DNA of 64,000 bases, from assembly GCA_029717555.1 (NCBI GenBank), contig JAMDHS010000054.1:62001-126000 (forward strand), written 5' to 3'. Shown here piece after piece: positions 44,432 through 55,536 of this stretch. Positions within the stretch are counted from its first letter, which is position 1. The number at the start of each line of letters is the position of its first letter. The position numbers and the translations under genes are program-made. A model generated the notes under the pieces. That model was not told the origin of the DNA. It saw only the letters and a program-made list of their open reading frames with translations, and did no database searches. The DNA comes from Peribolospora baueri. Its lineage: Eukaryota; Basidiomycota; Peribolosporomycetes; Peribolosporales; Peribolosporaceae.

Positions 44432-47400
44432 TCACTCGGACTCGCTCCCGTCAGAATCGCTGTCCGAGTCGTCGTCCGAGCCCGAGTCGGAAGAGTCGGT
44501 GGAAGCGAGGTCGTCGTCGTAGCCTTCGATCGCGCGCTCCAGGGCCATCATCCTGGCGGCCGCACCGCCGCCGTTGGCGTTGGCACCGAGAGCGGCGGGG
44601 TTGTCGAAACTCTTCAGCTGCTCCTCGAGCCTCCGAATCCTCTCACTTTCCTCATCCTCGTCCAGGTTCTTCCTCTTCAGCCCTCCTGTACCCCTCTTCC
44701 TCCCATCGATCGGCAAAGATCCCAGCGCGCCCGCGTCTGAAGTGCCAAACATGGCCACCCCGTTTCCGCCGTTGCTTCGACCTCCTCCGCCCACACCGCC
44801 CGCGCTATCACCACTGCCGCCGCCGTTGGCGGAGCCATTCTTGGCGCCCTTGCCGGCGGCGGCGTGCACCTTCTTGCTCTGACGAGGCTTGCGAGGCTTG
44901 ACGACAAAGGAGTAGAGCTTGTAGAGCGTCCTGGGTGCCAGAGCGTCGATGTCGAGCTCGATCTCCTCGCTCGACTGCGGAACGAAACAAGCGAGACGAA
45001 AAAAAAAATCATGCATGAGCTGGTCGTTCCGTACCGAATCGTCGGCTGACTCGTCCCTAAAGTAGACAGACACAGAGCCCATCCACCGACTCACGTCCTT
45101 CAAATCCGGCCGACTCTCATGAATAATCCGAATCGCCTTGTCCAACCGATCTCCCTCGAGCTGAGTAATCTTCTCCGCCAACTCGGTCTTCATCTCATAG
45201 GTGATCGGAGGGTGACTCTCCTCGTCGTCCGAGCTCGCTCCCTCCCCTCCGTCGCGGTGCTGCTGCGCCTGCGCCTGTGCCTTTTTCTTGCCTCCACCCC
45301 CCGTGGCCTTCTTCGACGCGCCTCCCGCCCCGGTGCCTGAAGACTTGGCATGGTTAGCGGCCGCCTTGGAAGACGATCCGCCGACGGCGGATGCGGCGCC
45401 CGCCTCGCCGGACTTGCGCTTAGATACGCCGCCGGATTTGGCGGCCTTGGCAGCCGACTTGGATGAACTGGCGCCGGGATGGTCTGCGCCGGCGCCGGAG
45501 CCACCCTTGGCCGACGATCGTTTGGCGCCACCCTTGGCCTTTTCCTTGTCCTTTTTCTTACCGGACGAGGGACCGAGGTCTTGCTTCTTAAGCATTTCCA
45601 GCTTGCTGTGAATTTGAGCGAGCTCCTTCTCCATCTCCCGTACCCGGCGGACTGATCGACGGGAAATGAAAAAAGAACAGGAATGAGCATGACCAAATGG
45701 GACGGGACACGAAGTCGCTAAATCTAGACGCCCGCTCACCGCGCTCGCTCTCCTCATCATCCTCCTCCTCGCTTTCCACCTCCACCTCCACCTCCTCCTC
45801 CTCCTCTTCCTCTGGCTCCTTCCAGGCGGGCCGATGGCGCCACTTGTCGTCATAGACCTTTTCGAGCGTGCGACCGGCCTCATGCACGGGGTTGCCGGGC
45901 GGGTTGTACCTGTAGCAGTTGTTGAACATGAGGCGGATGTCGCTGTCGAACGCATCTCCGTCCGGATAAAGACCGCGGTCTAGCTTGGAGCGAATGGTGG
46001 AGAGGTCCATGGGATGCTTGATCACCTGAGGGTAGTCGAAGAGCTGCATTTTCACGTGGTCGACGGGGTCATAGAAGGCCGAGGCATAGGTCCAATGCTT
46101 CTGCTTGTGAAGCTCGTGCATGACGGCGGAAGCGTACTTGAGTTCCGCTTCGGCGTGCTGTTCCTTGGAAAGCGCGCGGGCCAACTTGCGCGATCGGTTC
46201 TTGCCGCCAGCACTGCCGCGCCGACCGGCACGACGAGAGCTGGAAGGCTCCTCCACCGTCCATGGGAGGTCCTTGGGCGGTGGAGGAATGATCTCCCGTT
46301 TCGGTCTGCCGTCGGTCGAAGAGCGACGAATGACGGGTAGAGAGGTGGAAGGACGACGTAGCTTTTTCTTCTCCGATGCCGGCGACGGTGGCTCCGCCGC
46401 CGGAGGGCTAGTTTGCGCGGCTGGCTTGGGGGAAGGCTTGAGGGGCTGGATGAGGGCGAAAGAGAAGGGCAAGGTGTGAGACCGGGGGGGGGGGGGCGGA
46501 AGGGAACGAACGGAGTCGAAGCGGGTGGGCGACTCACCTCCGGAGCACTCGGCATCTGCCTGTTCTGCTTCTCAAACATCTCCTCGAGCGCCTTGGCGTC
46601 CTGGGCGACGGGAATGTCCCTGCCGTTAAATTTGTAGCAATTGGCCCACACCTTCCTCATGTCGTCCACGAACGTTTCCACCGTCGGATACGTTGCGTGT
46701 TCGGCGTCCGGCATGATCCTGCCTCGGGAGAGGCCGGCGGTCGGGCCGGCGGCGGTCTTGGCGGAGACGCCGAGGGTGTCCGAGGTGTTTTTGAGCTTGC
46801 GCTCGACGGTGCCGAGGTCCATGGGTTCGGTGATCACTTCGTAGTAGTGAGGAATGTTCCACGCATCAGCGTCGACGGGCTCGTTGAAGTACTTTGCCGC
46901 CTTGGATTTCCGCATCTGCCGCACGACGGCGATGGCAAACTTGAGTTGCTCCTTGGACCACTGCGGGGGTGGCTGAGCGGCGCCAGCCGTGGAGAGGATT
47001 TTGGTGGTAGGAGCCTTGCGCTGAAGAAGAAAAGAAGAGGTGAGTGAGCCCAACCTTGCCGACGACGGTAGGGCGATCGAGCGGGGTCTTGAAGCGGAGA
47101 GGCGAATGGCTCACCTCACTGACGTCGTACCCGGCATACTGCTTGGCCATCTTCCTCGGCCGCTTGTTCGGCGGCTCTCCCTGAGAAACGTGGGAAGCGG
47201 CGGCGCCAGCTTGGACGGTGGTGGCGGCGTCCACCGGTTGGATCGGCGCGGAGGAAGGGGCAGGAACGGGCGGCGGGGGGGAGGCGACACTCGAGCCGGC
47301 CTGGTCCTGTGGCCGATCGAGGGAAGTGGAGGGAGCGGAGGAGGCGGGCAAGGAGGAGGACGGGGCGAGGAGGGAATCTACGTCCATCGCGTCGGCGGTT

Positions 47401-47636
47401 CGAGCTGGCGGCGGCGCGGCGACTTGGACATCCATCGCGTCGGCGGTGGGCGGATCGTGCTCCGCGTCGCGGGCCATCCCCTCGACGTCGACGTCCACGG
47501 TTCCGTTGCCATTGCCGTTGTCCTTTGGCGGATGGGGGGCCGGGTCGGCGGCGGGGACGGGAGGACCGTCGGGGTTGGGGAGGGGGTGAGCGAGAGGAGG
47601 GGACGTGGTGGTGGCGACGGTGGTGGCGATGGGCAT
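44432..47636 (-). CDS. BDF1: BET-family double-bromodomain chromatin protein
   Basis: Five exons (47636-47115, 47020-46538, 46445-45740, 45651-45095, about 44974-44432), 936 aa. Bromodomain 1 (about residues 195-325) has YFNEPVDADAWNIPHYYEVI, PMDLGTVERKL and the acetyl-lysine Asn in WANCYKFNG. Bromodomain 2 (about 440-540) has FYDPVDHVKMQLFDYPQVI, PMDLSTIRSKL and MFNNCYRYNPPG. The NET domain (about 715-780) reads PITYEMKTELAEKI ... LDIDALAPRTLYKLYSFV and is split by an intron. An acidic run follows bromodomain 2, and the protein ends in a Ser/Asp/Glu tail, a CK2-like phosphorylation region. BET proteins bind acetylated histone H4 and recruit transcription machinery such as TFIID. The N-terminal 150 residues are Pro/Ala-rich. 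The mRNA 5' leader would contain a CCATC repeat. Confidence 0.95.
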
Positions 47637-47735
47637 GGGACGGTGGTGACGGGAGAGTCAGAAGAGATGGAAGGGGGGACGGATGGGGATGGAGTGGGAT
47701 TAGAGATGCGATGTGATGATAGATAGGGAGGGGAG

Positions 47736-47810
47736 GATGGGATGGGATGGGATGGGATGGGATGGGATGGGATGGGATGGGATGGGATGGGATGGGATGG
47801 GATGGGATGG
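47736..47810 (+). repeat. GATGG pentanucleotide array, 15 copies
   Basis: Fifteen uninterrupted copies over 75 bp, about 100 bp upstream of the BDF1 ATG. On the mRNA strand it reads as CCATC repeats; on the other strand every unit carries GGG once the frame is shifted. Confidence 0.95.
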
Positions 47811-48063
47811 AGGGTTAATGAGATGGAGTGATGGAGTGATGGAGCGCGACGACGAACGGACGGATGCGTGTCGGACGCGTCAGACAGAGAGAGACAGCCG
47901 AGCGCAGGCAGAGCCACAGAGGCGAATTGAGGCGAGGCGGAGAACGCGAAAAGGAGAAATGATTCTCGACTTCGGGTCGATCGCGTCGCCGGTCTGTTAA
48001 ATACCCCCCTCCGCACAAGCCACCGACGCGGCGCGATGACAAGGAGGATCGACGACGGCCGGT

Positions 48064-48146
48064 CGGACGGACGGACGGACAGGAAAGACAGCCAGCCAGC
48101 CAGCCAGCCAGCGAAGCCAGACAGACAGACAGACAGACAGACAGAG
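48064..48146 (+). repeat. Cluster of tetranucleotide runs GGAC, GCCA and ACAG
   Basis: Four or so copies of GGAC, five of GCCA and about seven of ACAG lie next to each other within 85 bp. Confidence 0.85.
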
Positions 48147-49067
48147 GGGGCGGGCCGCAGGAAGCCGGGTGCTGGCAAGGGTCGCGTTTGTACGTTCGCC
48201 TGACCCGAACCCGCAGTAGCTGGGATTAAGAAGAAGGAAAAAGAAAAGAAATGAAGAAAAAAATAGGGTCGCCTAGGCGGGTGCGGACGGCGATGGGCGG
48301 CGTTGGGCGGGTGGCGTGGGCGACGAGGACGGGCGTGCGTTGTGGCGAGGAGAGAGACGAACGAACGAACGAGCGGCGAATTCTCACTCGCCGCTGTCGC
48401 CCGCCTTCTTATCTCTTTTCCCGCCCGCCGCACCCGCCGCCCAACACATGCGCGCACGTGCCCCATTCATGCACACGCGCCGCAGTCGCCTCCTGAGCCC
48501 GCCCGCCCGTTCCGGCCGCCGTTCGCCGTTGCGTTCGTTCGTACTCGTTATCATGTCGTCGGGCTCGAAGAGAGAAGCAAGAGGCGAAGGGAAAGAAGAA
48601 GAAGAAAAGGACAAGAGGATAAGATGAGACGCGCCAGAAGCCCCCTCTCCCACGAGCGGACAGACCGAAAAGGCACGACCCGACCGGGCGCCTGCCATCC
48701 TGTCCTGCCCGCCGCCACGCCGGCCTGTCTACCTCACCAGTCAGTCCGGCAACGAAGGAAGGAAGGAAGGCAGACAGACATGCCTGCTTTGCCTGATCGC
48801 GCGGAGAAATACGACGATGGAAAAAGAAAAAGAAACAAAACAACACAACACAACACAAAAAACAAATACGAAATACGATTCGCAAAATCCTCGCGAGACC
48901 CCATCCATCCGTCGCTTCTCTCTTCCGACCCATTCATTCTCGAGATTGAATCGCATCACATCACATCGCATCGCAATGCAACGCATCCTTATCCCAACGT
49001 CTCATCTCGTCTCGTCTTGTTTGGGTCAGCCGCACCCGAGAAAAAAAAAAGCAAAGCCGGATGGATA

Positions 49068-49680
49068 TGCAGCCGACTCTGTCTGTTAGCATACGGGTCC
49101 ATAGATATGCCTTCGCATAGTGCATAGCGATCCCCCTTTCCCGTTTGCTCCCCAGCCAAAACGCTGGTCTATATGCATACTAAACATACCCGCATATTGC
49201 AAGCACTGACACCGGTGCCGCCCTTACCAGGTATGCACCCTCGGCATGCATAGTTAGGGTTGAGTATCACGTGCATCCTCGTGGTGTTGGAGATGGGCGG
49301 CGACGAGCACCGTGGTTACGCGGCTGAAACAATAACGCACACATCCACTTTCGTCCATCCACCGTCAGTTCTAACATTACTACACGTGGGTGCTTGTCCG
49401 CGTTTCACCATCTCTTTCAAAGAACATGTCAACGAGCAGCGTAAACAAACCGATCTTCGACAGTTCTTTTCTGCACACCGCTTCTTCTTGAACATGGTTG
49501 TGTTATGACGTGTACATACTCCACAGTAAAGCTTGGAATTCATGTCTTGATGGACGCTATCGACAGTGGCAACGACTGCGGCAAATATGCATAGACCACT
49601 CTGGGTTTAAGTCTCCCTCTCGCATACTGCATAGCCCTCGGGCTATACAACTCTTATGCTTATAGACAGGGTTGACTGTA
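49068..49680 (+). mobile_element. Short non-autonomous DNA transposon, copy 2 (Tc1/mariner-pogo-like)
   Basis: About 613 bp, colinear with the element at 19192-19880 (shared blocks include CTTCGCATAGTGCATAGCGA and GCATGCATAGTTAGGGTTGA). The right end is identical to copy 1; the left end is TGCAGCCGACTCTGTCT, five mismatches against the right end. Copy 1 has about 100 bp more between GCGGCTGAAA and the shared coding-like block. That block (about 49340-49490) keeps the frame TFVHPPSVLTLLHVGACPRF and KQTDLRQFFSAH with a PCNA-binding box. It lies in the upstream region of BDF1. Confidence 0.68.
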
Positions 49681-49995
49681 CATACAATACAGCACACGCT
49701 TTCGTTTCCGCACCGGCGCTGGGGGCCGATCGATCGATCGATCCGATGCGATGCGATCAAACAAACAAAAACCAACAACAACAAAAACGGACGTCGCCCC
49801 GACCTTGTGCAGCGCAGCGGGGTTGCGCGCGCTAGCTAGCTGAGAAGTTCATTGGAGCTGTCGAACAGACAACAGACAACGAACAACAGACAACAGACAG
49901 ACGGACGGACAGGGCGTCGAGCAAGAAAGGCATTTTCATCAAGATCAAGATCAAGAGAGAACAGAGCAAAGGTCCGTGCGACGATGGATGGATCG

Positions 49996-50034
<39 letters not shown>

Positions 50035-50596
50035 AGCGATAGCGAGCGCGAGCAAAAGCAAGCAAGCGAGAGAGAAGGACGGACGGACGGACGGGAATGA
50101 AGAAAGAAAGCGACGTGCGAATGACGACGTGACATGGGTGGACGATATCTGTACAGGAACGGCATTCGTTGCGCCGCGGTCCTTCGTTATCTCCGACGGC
50201 CAAGAGGAAGGAAGGGGCAAGAAGGGGAAAAAGCTGAGGAGGATGGGTGAGACGAGATGGAAAATTGTCCAAAGGGCAAGGCAAAGAAAGGCGAACCGAA
50301 CGAGGAAGGATGGGATGGGGAAACGGGTGATGGCGACAGCATAGATCGTGCGCTGAAGACAAGGAGCCCAAGATAGACAAAGAAAAAGAGTCGGGGAAGA
50401 GATGGCTCGACGACGAAAAAAACGAAGACGGGGTGGTGGTGATCAGAGTTCATCAGAGAAGCGAAAAGACCAAGATGGGCCGGAAGGCGGAGGCGGACGG
50501 AGGATGAACGAGGAATAGGACGATGCAATGCGATGTGCAGCGTAGCGCTGCGACGGTGGCCCCGGATCACGGACGGCGAGATGAGATGGGTTAGGC
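49681..50596. other. Convergent-side spacer with simple repeats, 3' of the GATA gene
   Basis: Downstream of the minus-strand GATA gene. It contains GATC runs near 49728, AGACAAC/ACAGAC runs near 49866-49910 and a ten-copy GCAG array. I see no gene. Confidence 0.5.
49995..50034 (+). repeat. GCAG tetranucleotide array, 10 copies
   Basis: Ten exact copies over 40 bp, followed by GGAC and AGAA runs. Confidence 0.95.
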
Positions 50597-53500
50597 CTAC
50601 ACAGCTTGCGCCCGAGCCTGCTCAGCCTCTCTCGGCCTCCCATCGTAAGCCAAGCTGCCAATGGCCACGTCAGCCGCCGGGGTAGAAGACGTCGTGGAAA
50701 CGGCAGCACCAGCACCAGAGCGCGGCGCGTCGCCCGCGTCGTCGTCGCGGACATGCCACTCGCGGCCGTCCCGTTTCGCCTCCGTCGGCGCAGACGCCAC
50801 GGCCTCGTCAGTCGAACGGGAGAGAAACGGGACGGGAGGATACGAAGCCGATTCGGACGACGGCGGCGGCGGAGGAGGAGGAGGCGTCATGTCGGCAGAA
50901 GCGGCAGCGACGGGCGCGACGGGCGCGATGACGACGGGCGTGAGGAGGGGACTGGCGGCGGGACTGGGAGTAAAACTTCTATCCCTCTTCTTTCGCGACC
51001 GCGACGAACCGCCGCCGTCGTCGCCCGCCGCGCCGGACGGGCCGACGACGGAGTGGTGATCGTCCGAGACGTCCTCGACTTGCATCATCTCGTCGTCGTC
51101 GTCGTCGTCGTCATCTGCGGCGGCCGTCGTCTTGGAATGCGAGGCGGCGGGGTGACGGACGGAAGAAGAAGAAGAAGGCGTGGCGCGAATCTCCTCGTCC
51201 AGCTCGTCCACGTCCGCCACGTCTTCCTCGCCACCGACCTTGCGCCCTCCGGCCGAGACGCTATTAGCTTTCGTCCCGGCACCATCGTCTCCGGACCCGG
51301 ACCCGGAAGAGAAGACGGCCTTGGACTTGTCCATTCCGGAACCGCCGCCCCCTGTGGAAGAAGGGGAAGCGGACGGGGCCCTCGTCGGCTTTTCGCTAGT
51401 CTCATTAGCCACAGGGGCCGGTCCGCCGGCAGGAGCAGTTGGAGTGGCAGAAGACGTCGCGGCAGCAGCAGCAGCAGCAGCATCCTTCTCCTTCTCTTCC
51501 TCCGTCTTGCGCTTCTTCCACCGACTACCGCACCTGTCACACAAGCTCCCCGGCCCCGCCGGACCGGGTCGAAATTTGGCGTTGTGGGGCGCGTGGCAGG
51601 AGGTGCACGTCCGGTGCATGGTCGACTTGAGCTTGCGCGGAGGCGTCGGCGTGCCGTGGTTCTGTTCGGACGAAAGTGGAGAGAAGAGAAAACGGGCATG
51701 AGCACGGGCGGCTCGAGGAAAGAGCGGCATATCACCGACGCGAGATGGGAGGGAGAAACACCGACCTCAGTCCTGGTCTTCTTGTCTTTTCCCGTCCTGT
51801 CCCTCCCGCCCTCATCCACGCTCGCCTGCCTAGGCGCCTTCCTAGGCGGCTCCCCGTCCTCGCTCCTGTCGCCTTTCGAGCCAGATCCACCACCACCGGC
51901 GCTGGACCTCGTCAGGCCGGCCACCTCTTCCAACTCCCTCATCGCCGCCGCCGTCGCACCCGAAGATCTGCTGCTGGATTCCGAGCTGGACCGACGAGAG
52001 AAGCTCGCACGTTCCACCGAGCTTCTTCCGCCACCGAGTCGTCGACTGACACCTGCAGAGATGGGGCCGAGAACCGGGCCAGGCACGGGGTGGTCGCCGC
52101 CGGAGATGGACCGTCCGCGCTCTCTCTCCCTATCCATCTCCCTCTCCCTCGTCCGGTATCCGACGAGCGAAGACCGCCCACCGGCGGCGTGTCCGTGGTG
52201 GTCGTAATCGAAACGATCGCGTTCGCGGCCGCTGTAGTAGTCCAATCCGACCGGCGGCGGGAGACTCCCGTAGGCAGACGACGTGCTCGCGTAAGGATCT
52301 CGATGGCCCGCCGCGGCGGCTGCCGCGGAGCAGGGCGGGGCAACGTAGGGGGATGGGGAGGAGGCGTACGGTCCGGTGGGCTGTGAGTAGGAGTAGGAAG
52401 AGGTACGGTGGGCGTACTTGTGCACGCTCGGAGACGGCATTCTCGCTCCTCCGCCGGCGTGACGGGAGGGATCGAGGGCGGGTGGGGTATAGGCGTCGCC
52501 TGCGACAGGGGTGGGAGGGAGAGGCGGAGCACCAGCCCAGCTGGGCACCGATGGGGCGCCCATGGCGGCCGCGGCAGCGGTTGTTTCGGTGGTAGCAGCT
52601 GGTTCGGGGTAATCATAGCTCGTATGGAGGGAAGAGGAAGATCTGGGGACGGGCGGGCCCCAAGGGCGAGAGGAGGAGGAGGAGTAGGCCGCACCTGCAG
52701 AATCGGAAGACGAGCTGAGCTGGCGCTCGGGGTACCCGCCGGCGTAGTGGGATCTAGTTCGAGGGCCCATATCGACGGGCGAGGCAAAAAAGTGAGACGC
52801 GCCGGCGTGCGAGGGAGCGTAGACGCCCGCGCTCGGTTTGGCGGAGAGAGGGGTGGGGAGGCCGCTGCCGCTGGGATGCGGGGGATGGTCGTGGGGGTGA
52901 GAGGGATCGTAGGCGTGTCCGTGAGGATGAGCGGGAGTGTGAACGACGGCGTCGGTCCGAAGCGGGTCGAGCCTCTCCTTCTCCCGCTCCTTTTCCCTCG
53001 CCCGCTCTTGCGCCAGAAGGGCTTCCACCCTGGCCAGCCTCTCCTCCAACTCGTCCACCTTGCGCTCCGCCACGGTCGACCGTCGCAACGCGACGTCTCG
53101 TTCGTACTGAAGCTGTTCGACTCGGGGCTGAACGGATGGGACGGCTGCAGGACTGGCACGGTCGTGCTGCTCGCCGTCCAAGAGCGGCTGGGACGAGTCG
53201 GCGGTACCCGGTCCAAAAGGGCCGTCCGTGGCGGCAGCGAGACGCTTGACCAGAGGCGCAACGATCTCGTTGAGATAGATCTTCTCCAGGGAACGCGTCA
53301 CAGAATCGGCGACGGACAGCTCGTCCCCGCTGGCGGCCTCGCCGGCGATGTAGGACAAGGCCAAAGCGAGGGGGTGAGAGAGCGTGGAAGACGAGGCGGG
53401 CGCGGGCGGCGGAGGAAGGGGTGTTCTGGTGTTAGAGTCGACCGAGGCGGAGAGCCAGCCGCCAAGACGTCGTTGGTCGTCATTAGACGATGCCGGGGCG

Positions 53501-53679
53501 ACCGAAGCGCTACTGTGCGTCTGCGTCTGCGATTGCGACTGCCAGCTGGAGTCCGGGTTGCTGGTGGGAATGGAGCCGGTACCGGCGTCCCATGCCGGTG
53601 CGGCGGTGCGGCCGTCGGGGCTAATGGGGGCGGCAGAGGAAGAGGCCGGAGGGCGACTGGCGACGTCGTCCGCCGACAT
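50597..53679 (-). CDS. GATA-type zinc-finger transcription regulator with long disordered regions
   Basis: Two exons (53679-51766 and 51661-50597) give 992 aa. The only folded parts I can see are a predicted helix/coiled coil at about residues 185-230 (QLQYERDVALRRSTVAERK, LEERLARVEALLAQERARE) and one zinc finger at about 657-682, CTSCHAPHNAKF ... SLCDRCGSRWKKRK, with spacing C-x2-C-x18-C-x2-C as in fungal GATA factors. The rest is Ser/Pro/Ala/Gly/His-rich with an RERE stretch, an Asp run and several proline runs. The finger sits directly after the only intron. Fungal GATA factors act in nitrogen, iron or light responses; nothing here tells which. The second half of the finger (RCGSRWKK) departs from the usual NACGLYYK, so DNA-binding specificity may differ. 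Confidence 0.82.
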
Positions 53680-54586
53680 GAGGTTGCCAGGGATTCACAG
53701 TTGGTTCGGCTGCTCGGTGTGGTTAAGGCGAGGTGGTTGAGACGAGGAGGAGGAAGGGAGGGGGGCGACGAAGGGGCGCGAGACGGAGGAAAGCGCCAAG
53801 GCGAACGGAGCGGTGGGCTTGAGTCAGCCGGCGGCCGTGCCCTGGGGGACGATGGGGGGATATCTAAGACTCGGCCGCGCTCCAAGGCGCGATTCGCGAC
53901 TCGTCGACCTTTCCTAAAGGAATCCCAAAGACGCGATGTATCGCGGAACGCTTGCGGTATTTCAATCCGAAGACGCCGTTTGCGAAGAACACACGGGCCG
54001 CCGGAGCGAGCGAGTGTGCAGCTATCTCGCAGACGGCGGGGAGACGAACGAATTCGGGTGTTGCCTGGCTGGCTGCTGTGGCCGATCGAGCGGCTAGCTA
54101 GGCTAGCGTCGTCGCGTCGGCACGCCGGTTCTGACTTTCGGGAACGAAGGGCTGGACTGGGGAAGCAAAGAGAGAGAAAGAAAGAAAGGGAGGGCAGGGA
54201 GAGAGGAATGCGCTGGTGAGCCCCGTCGTCGGTCTCGTCTCGGGAAGGAGGGAGGATGGGAGAGCGGGAAAAAGGAAGCTGAGGGCAAGGAAGAGGCGGT
54301 GTCGGCGGTGTCGGCGGTGTCGGCGGTGAAAAGGGTGATTGCCGATCGATGTTGGTGGTGGTGGTTGGAGGAAGGAAGCGAAGGGCGAAGGCGATGGCGA
54401 TGGCGATGGCGATGACGGGAGACGGAGGAGGTGTGAGGGCGACAATGACGGACTCGGTGTCGGCTTGTTGGCGGCTGGCTGCCCGGCGCAGCGCCTTCGG
54501 ACCGGGCGGGGTAGAGTGGGCGAGGACGAAGGAGGCGGCGGCTCGGCGACTCGTCTGTCGGCTTGGCCTGGCTGTTGTTTGACTGG

Positions 54587-54618
<32 letters not shown>
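54587..54618 (+). repeat. CTTT array, 8 copies
   Basis: Eight uninterrupted copies, then a short CT-rich run (54629-54640). Confidence 0.9.
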
Positions 54619-54622
<4 letters not shown>

Positions 54623-55501
54623 TGTCCCTCTCTCTCTCTCTGTGTCCGTCTCTCCCTTCTCCGCCTCTCTGCCCCATCTTCGGCAGGCCTCGCCGGTCGT
54701 GTGTGGGAGGGGCTGCTTGCGAGGTAGCCACCGACCGGCCCTGGGCACGCATGGAAGGACAAGCGAGCGATGTATGTACAGTACAGTACGTACACGGTTG
54801 CGGGTGGGCGCAGACGGAGCGAGGCGCTGAGCGGGACGTTAAAATCAAAAACGGAGGCGTCGGCGTCGGCGAGCGAGCGGCGAGCGGGGGAGCGGAGCGG
54901 CTTGGCTGGCTTGGCCGGGGCTGGGGTGCGGTGGTTGGAGAAGAAAGCGTCCGTCCGTCCGTCTCCGCTTGTCCCGGACGTTCGTCCCACCCTCCGTCTG
55001 TCCGTTCGTTCTCCCATCCCTTCTTCCTTCTTCCTTCTTTCCTTTCTTCCTTTCTTCGCCGCCCGTCTGCCTGCACCGGGCTTGCTCGGACTCTGTGGCC
55101 CGTCTCGCTCGTCTTGACCCCCGAGGAGGAGGATGGGTACGCTCGGGCCCCCAACGTGGCTCCGTGCCGGCGAGCGGAATCGGCGGACGACGGACCACCG
55201 GGCGGGCCGGGCTCAGCCAGGCCAGGCCAGGCACACGTCGTGCGACCGACGCTATCGACCGACCCACCCACCGACTTCCGACTTGGCCGATCCTTCCACG
55301 CTCGACAATCACGGCCACGGACAAAGGGACGCGGCAACGGAGGGACGTGAAAGGAGCGACGGCCACTGCCAGCATGGACGACAGGCCGGGATGGGGCCGT
55401 GTGCGTACGATGCTGCTGCCCACCATTGACGCAGCCCATCTACCTACCTTACCTTACCACCCACCACACACCGCTCTCAGCCAGCCGCCCACCGCTTGCA
55501 A

Positions 55502-55536
55502 CCCCGCCCCGCCCCGCCCCGCCCCGCCCCGCCCCG
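55502..55536 (+). repeat. CCCCG array, 7 copies
   Basis: Seven exact copies; the opposite strand reads GGGGC repeats, which can form G-quadruplex-type structures. Confidence 0.92.

Larger units (their letters stand above)
47637..49067. promoter_or_regulatory. Repeat-rich 5' leader and upstream region of BDF1
   Basis: No coding region recognised. It holds a 15-copy GATGG array, then short GGAC, GCCA and ACAG runs (48064-48146), a GGAA run near 48756 and CATCA/CATCG runs near 48956. The frames on both strands are products of these simple repeats. Confidence 0.5.

Noticed and set aside
49995-50034. GCAG array as a possible CRISPR or telomere-like array
   Set aside because: Units are 4 bp with no spacers and the window is eukaryotic; it is a plain microsatellite.
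50606-52207. A 533-codon plus-strand frame antisense to the GATA gene
   Set aside because: It mirrors low-complexity codons of the minus-strand gene (Arg/Gly runs against Ser/Pro/Ala runs) and has no motif.
52408-54219. A 603-codon plus-strand frame antisense to the GATA gene
   Set aside because: Gly/Arg-rich mirror of a coded Pro/Ser/Ala region; no sign of splicing or domain.
53298-55439. A 713-codon open frame on the minus strand over the GATA gene 5' end and upstream DNA
   Set aside because: Composition is almost only Ser/Pro/Arg/Ala, it is out of frame with the real gene, no domain is visible and it runs through microsatellites. Such frames are expected in GC-rich DNA with few stop codons.
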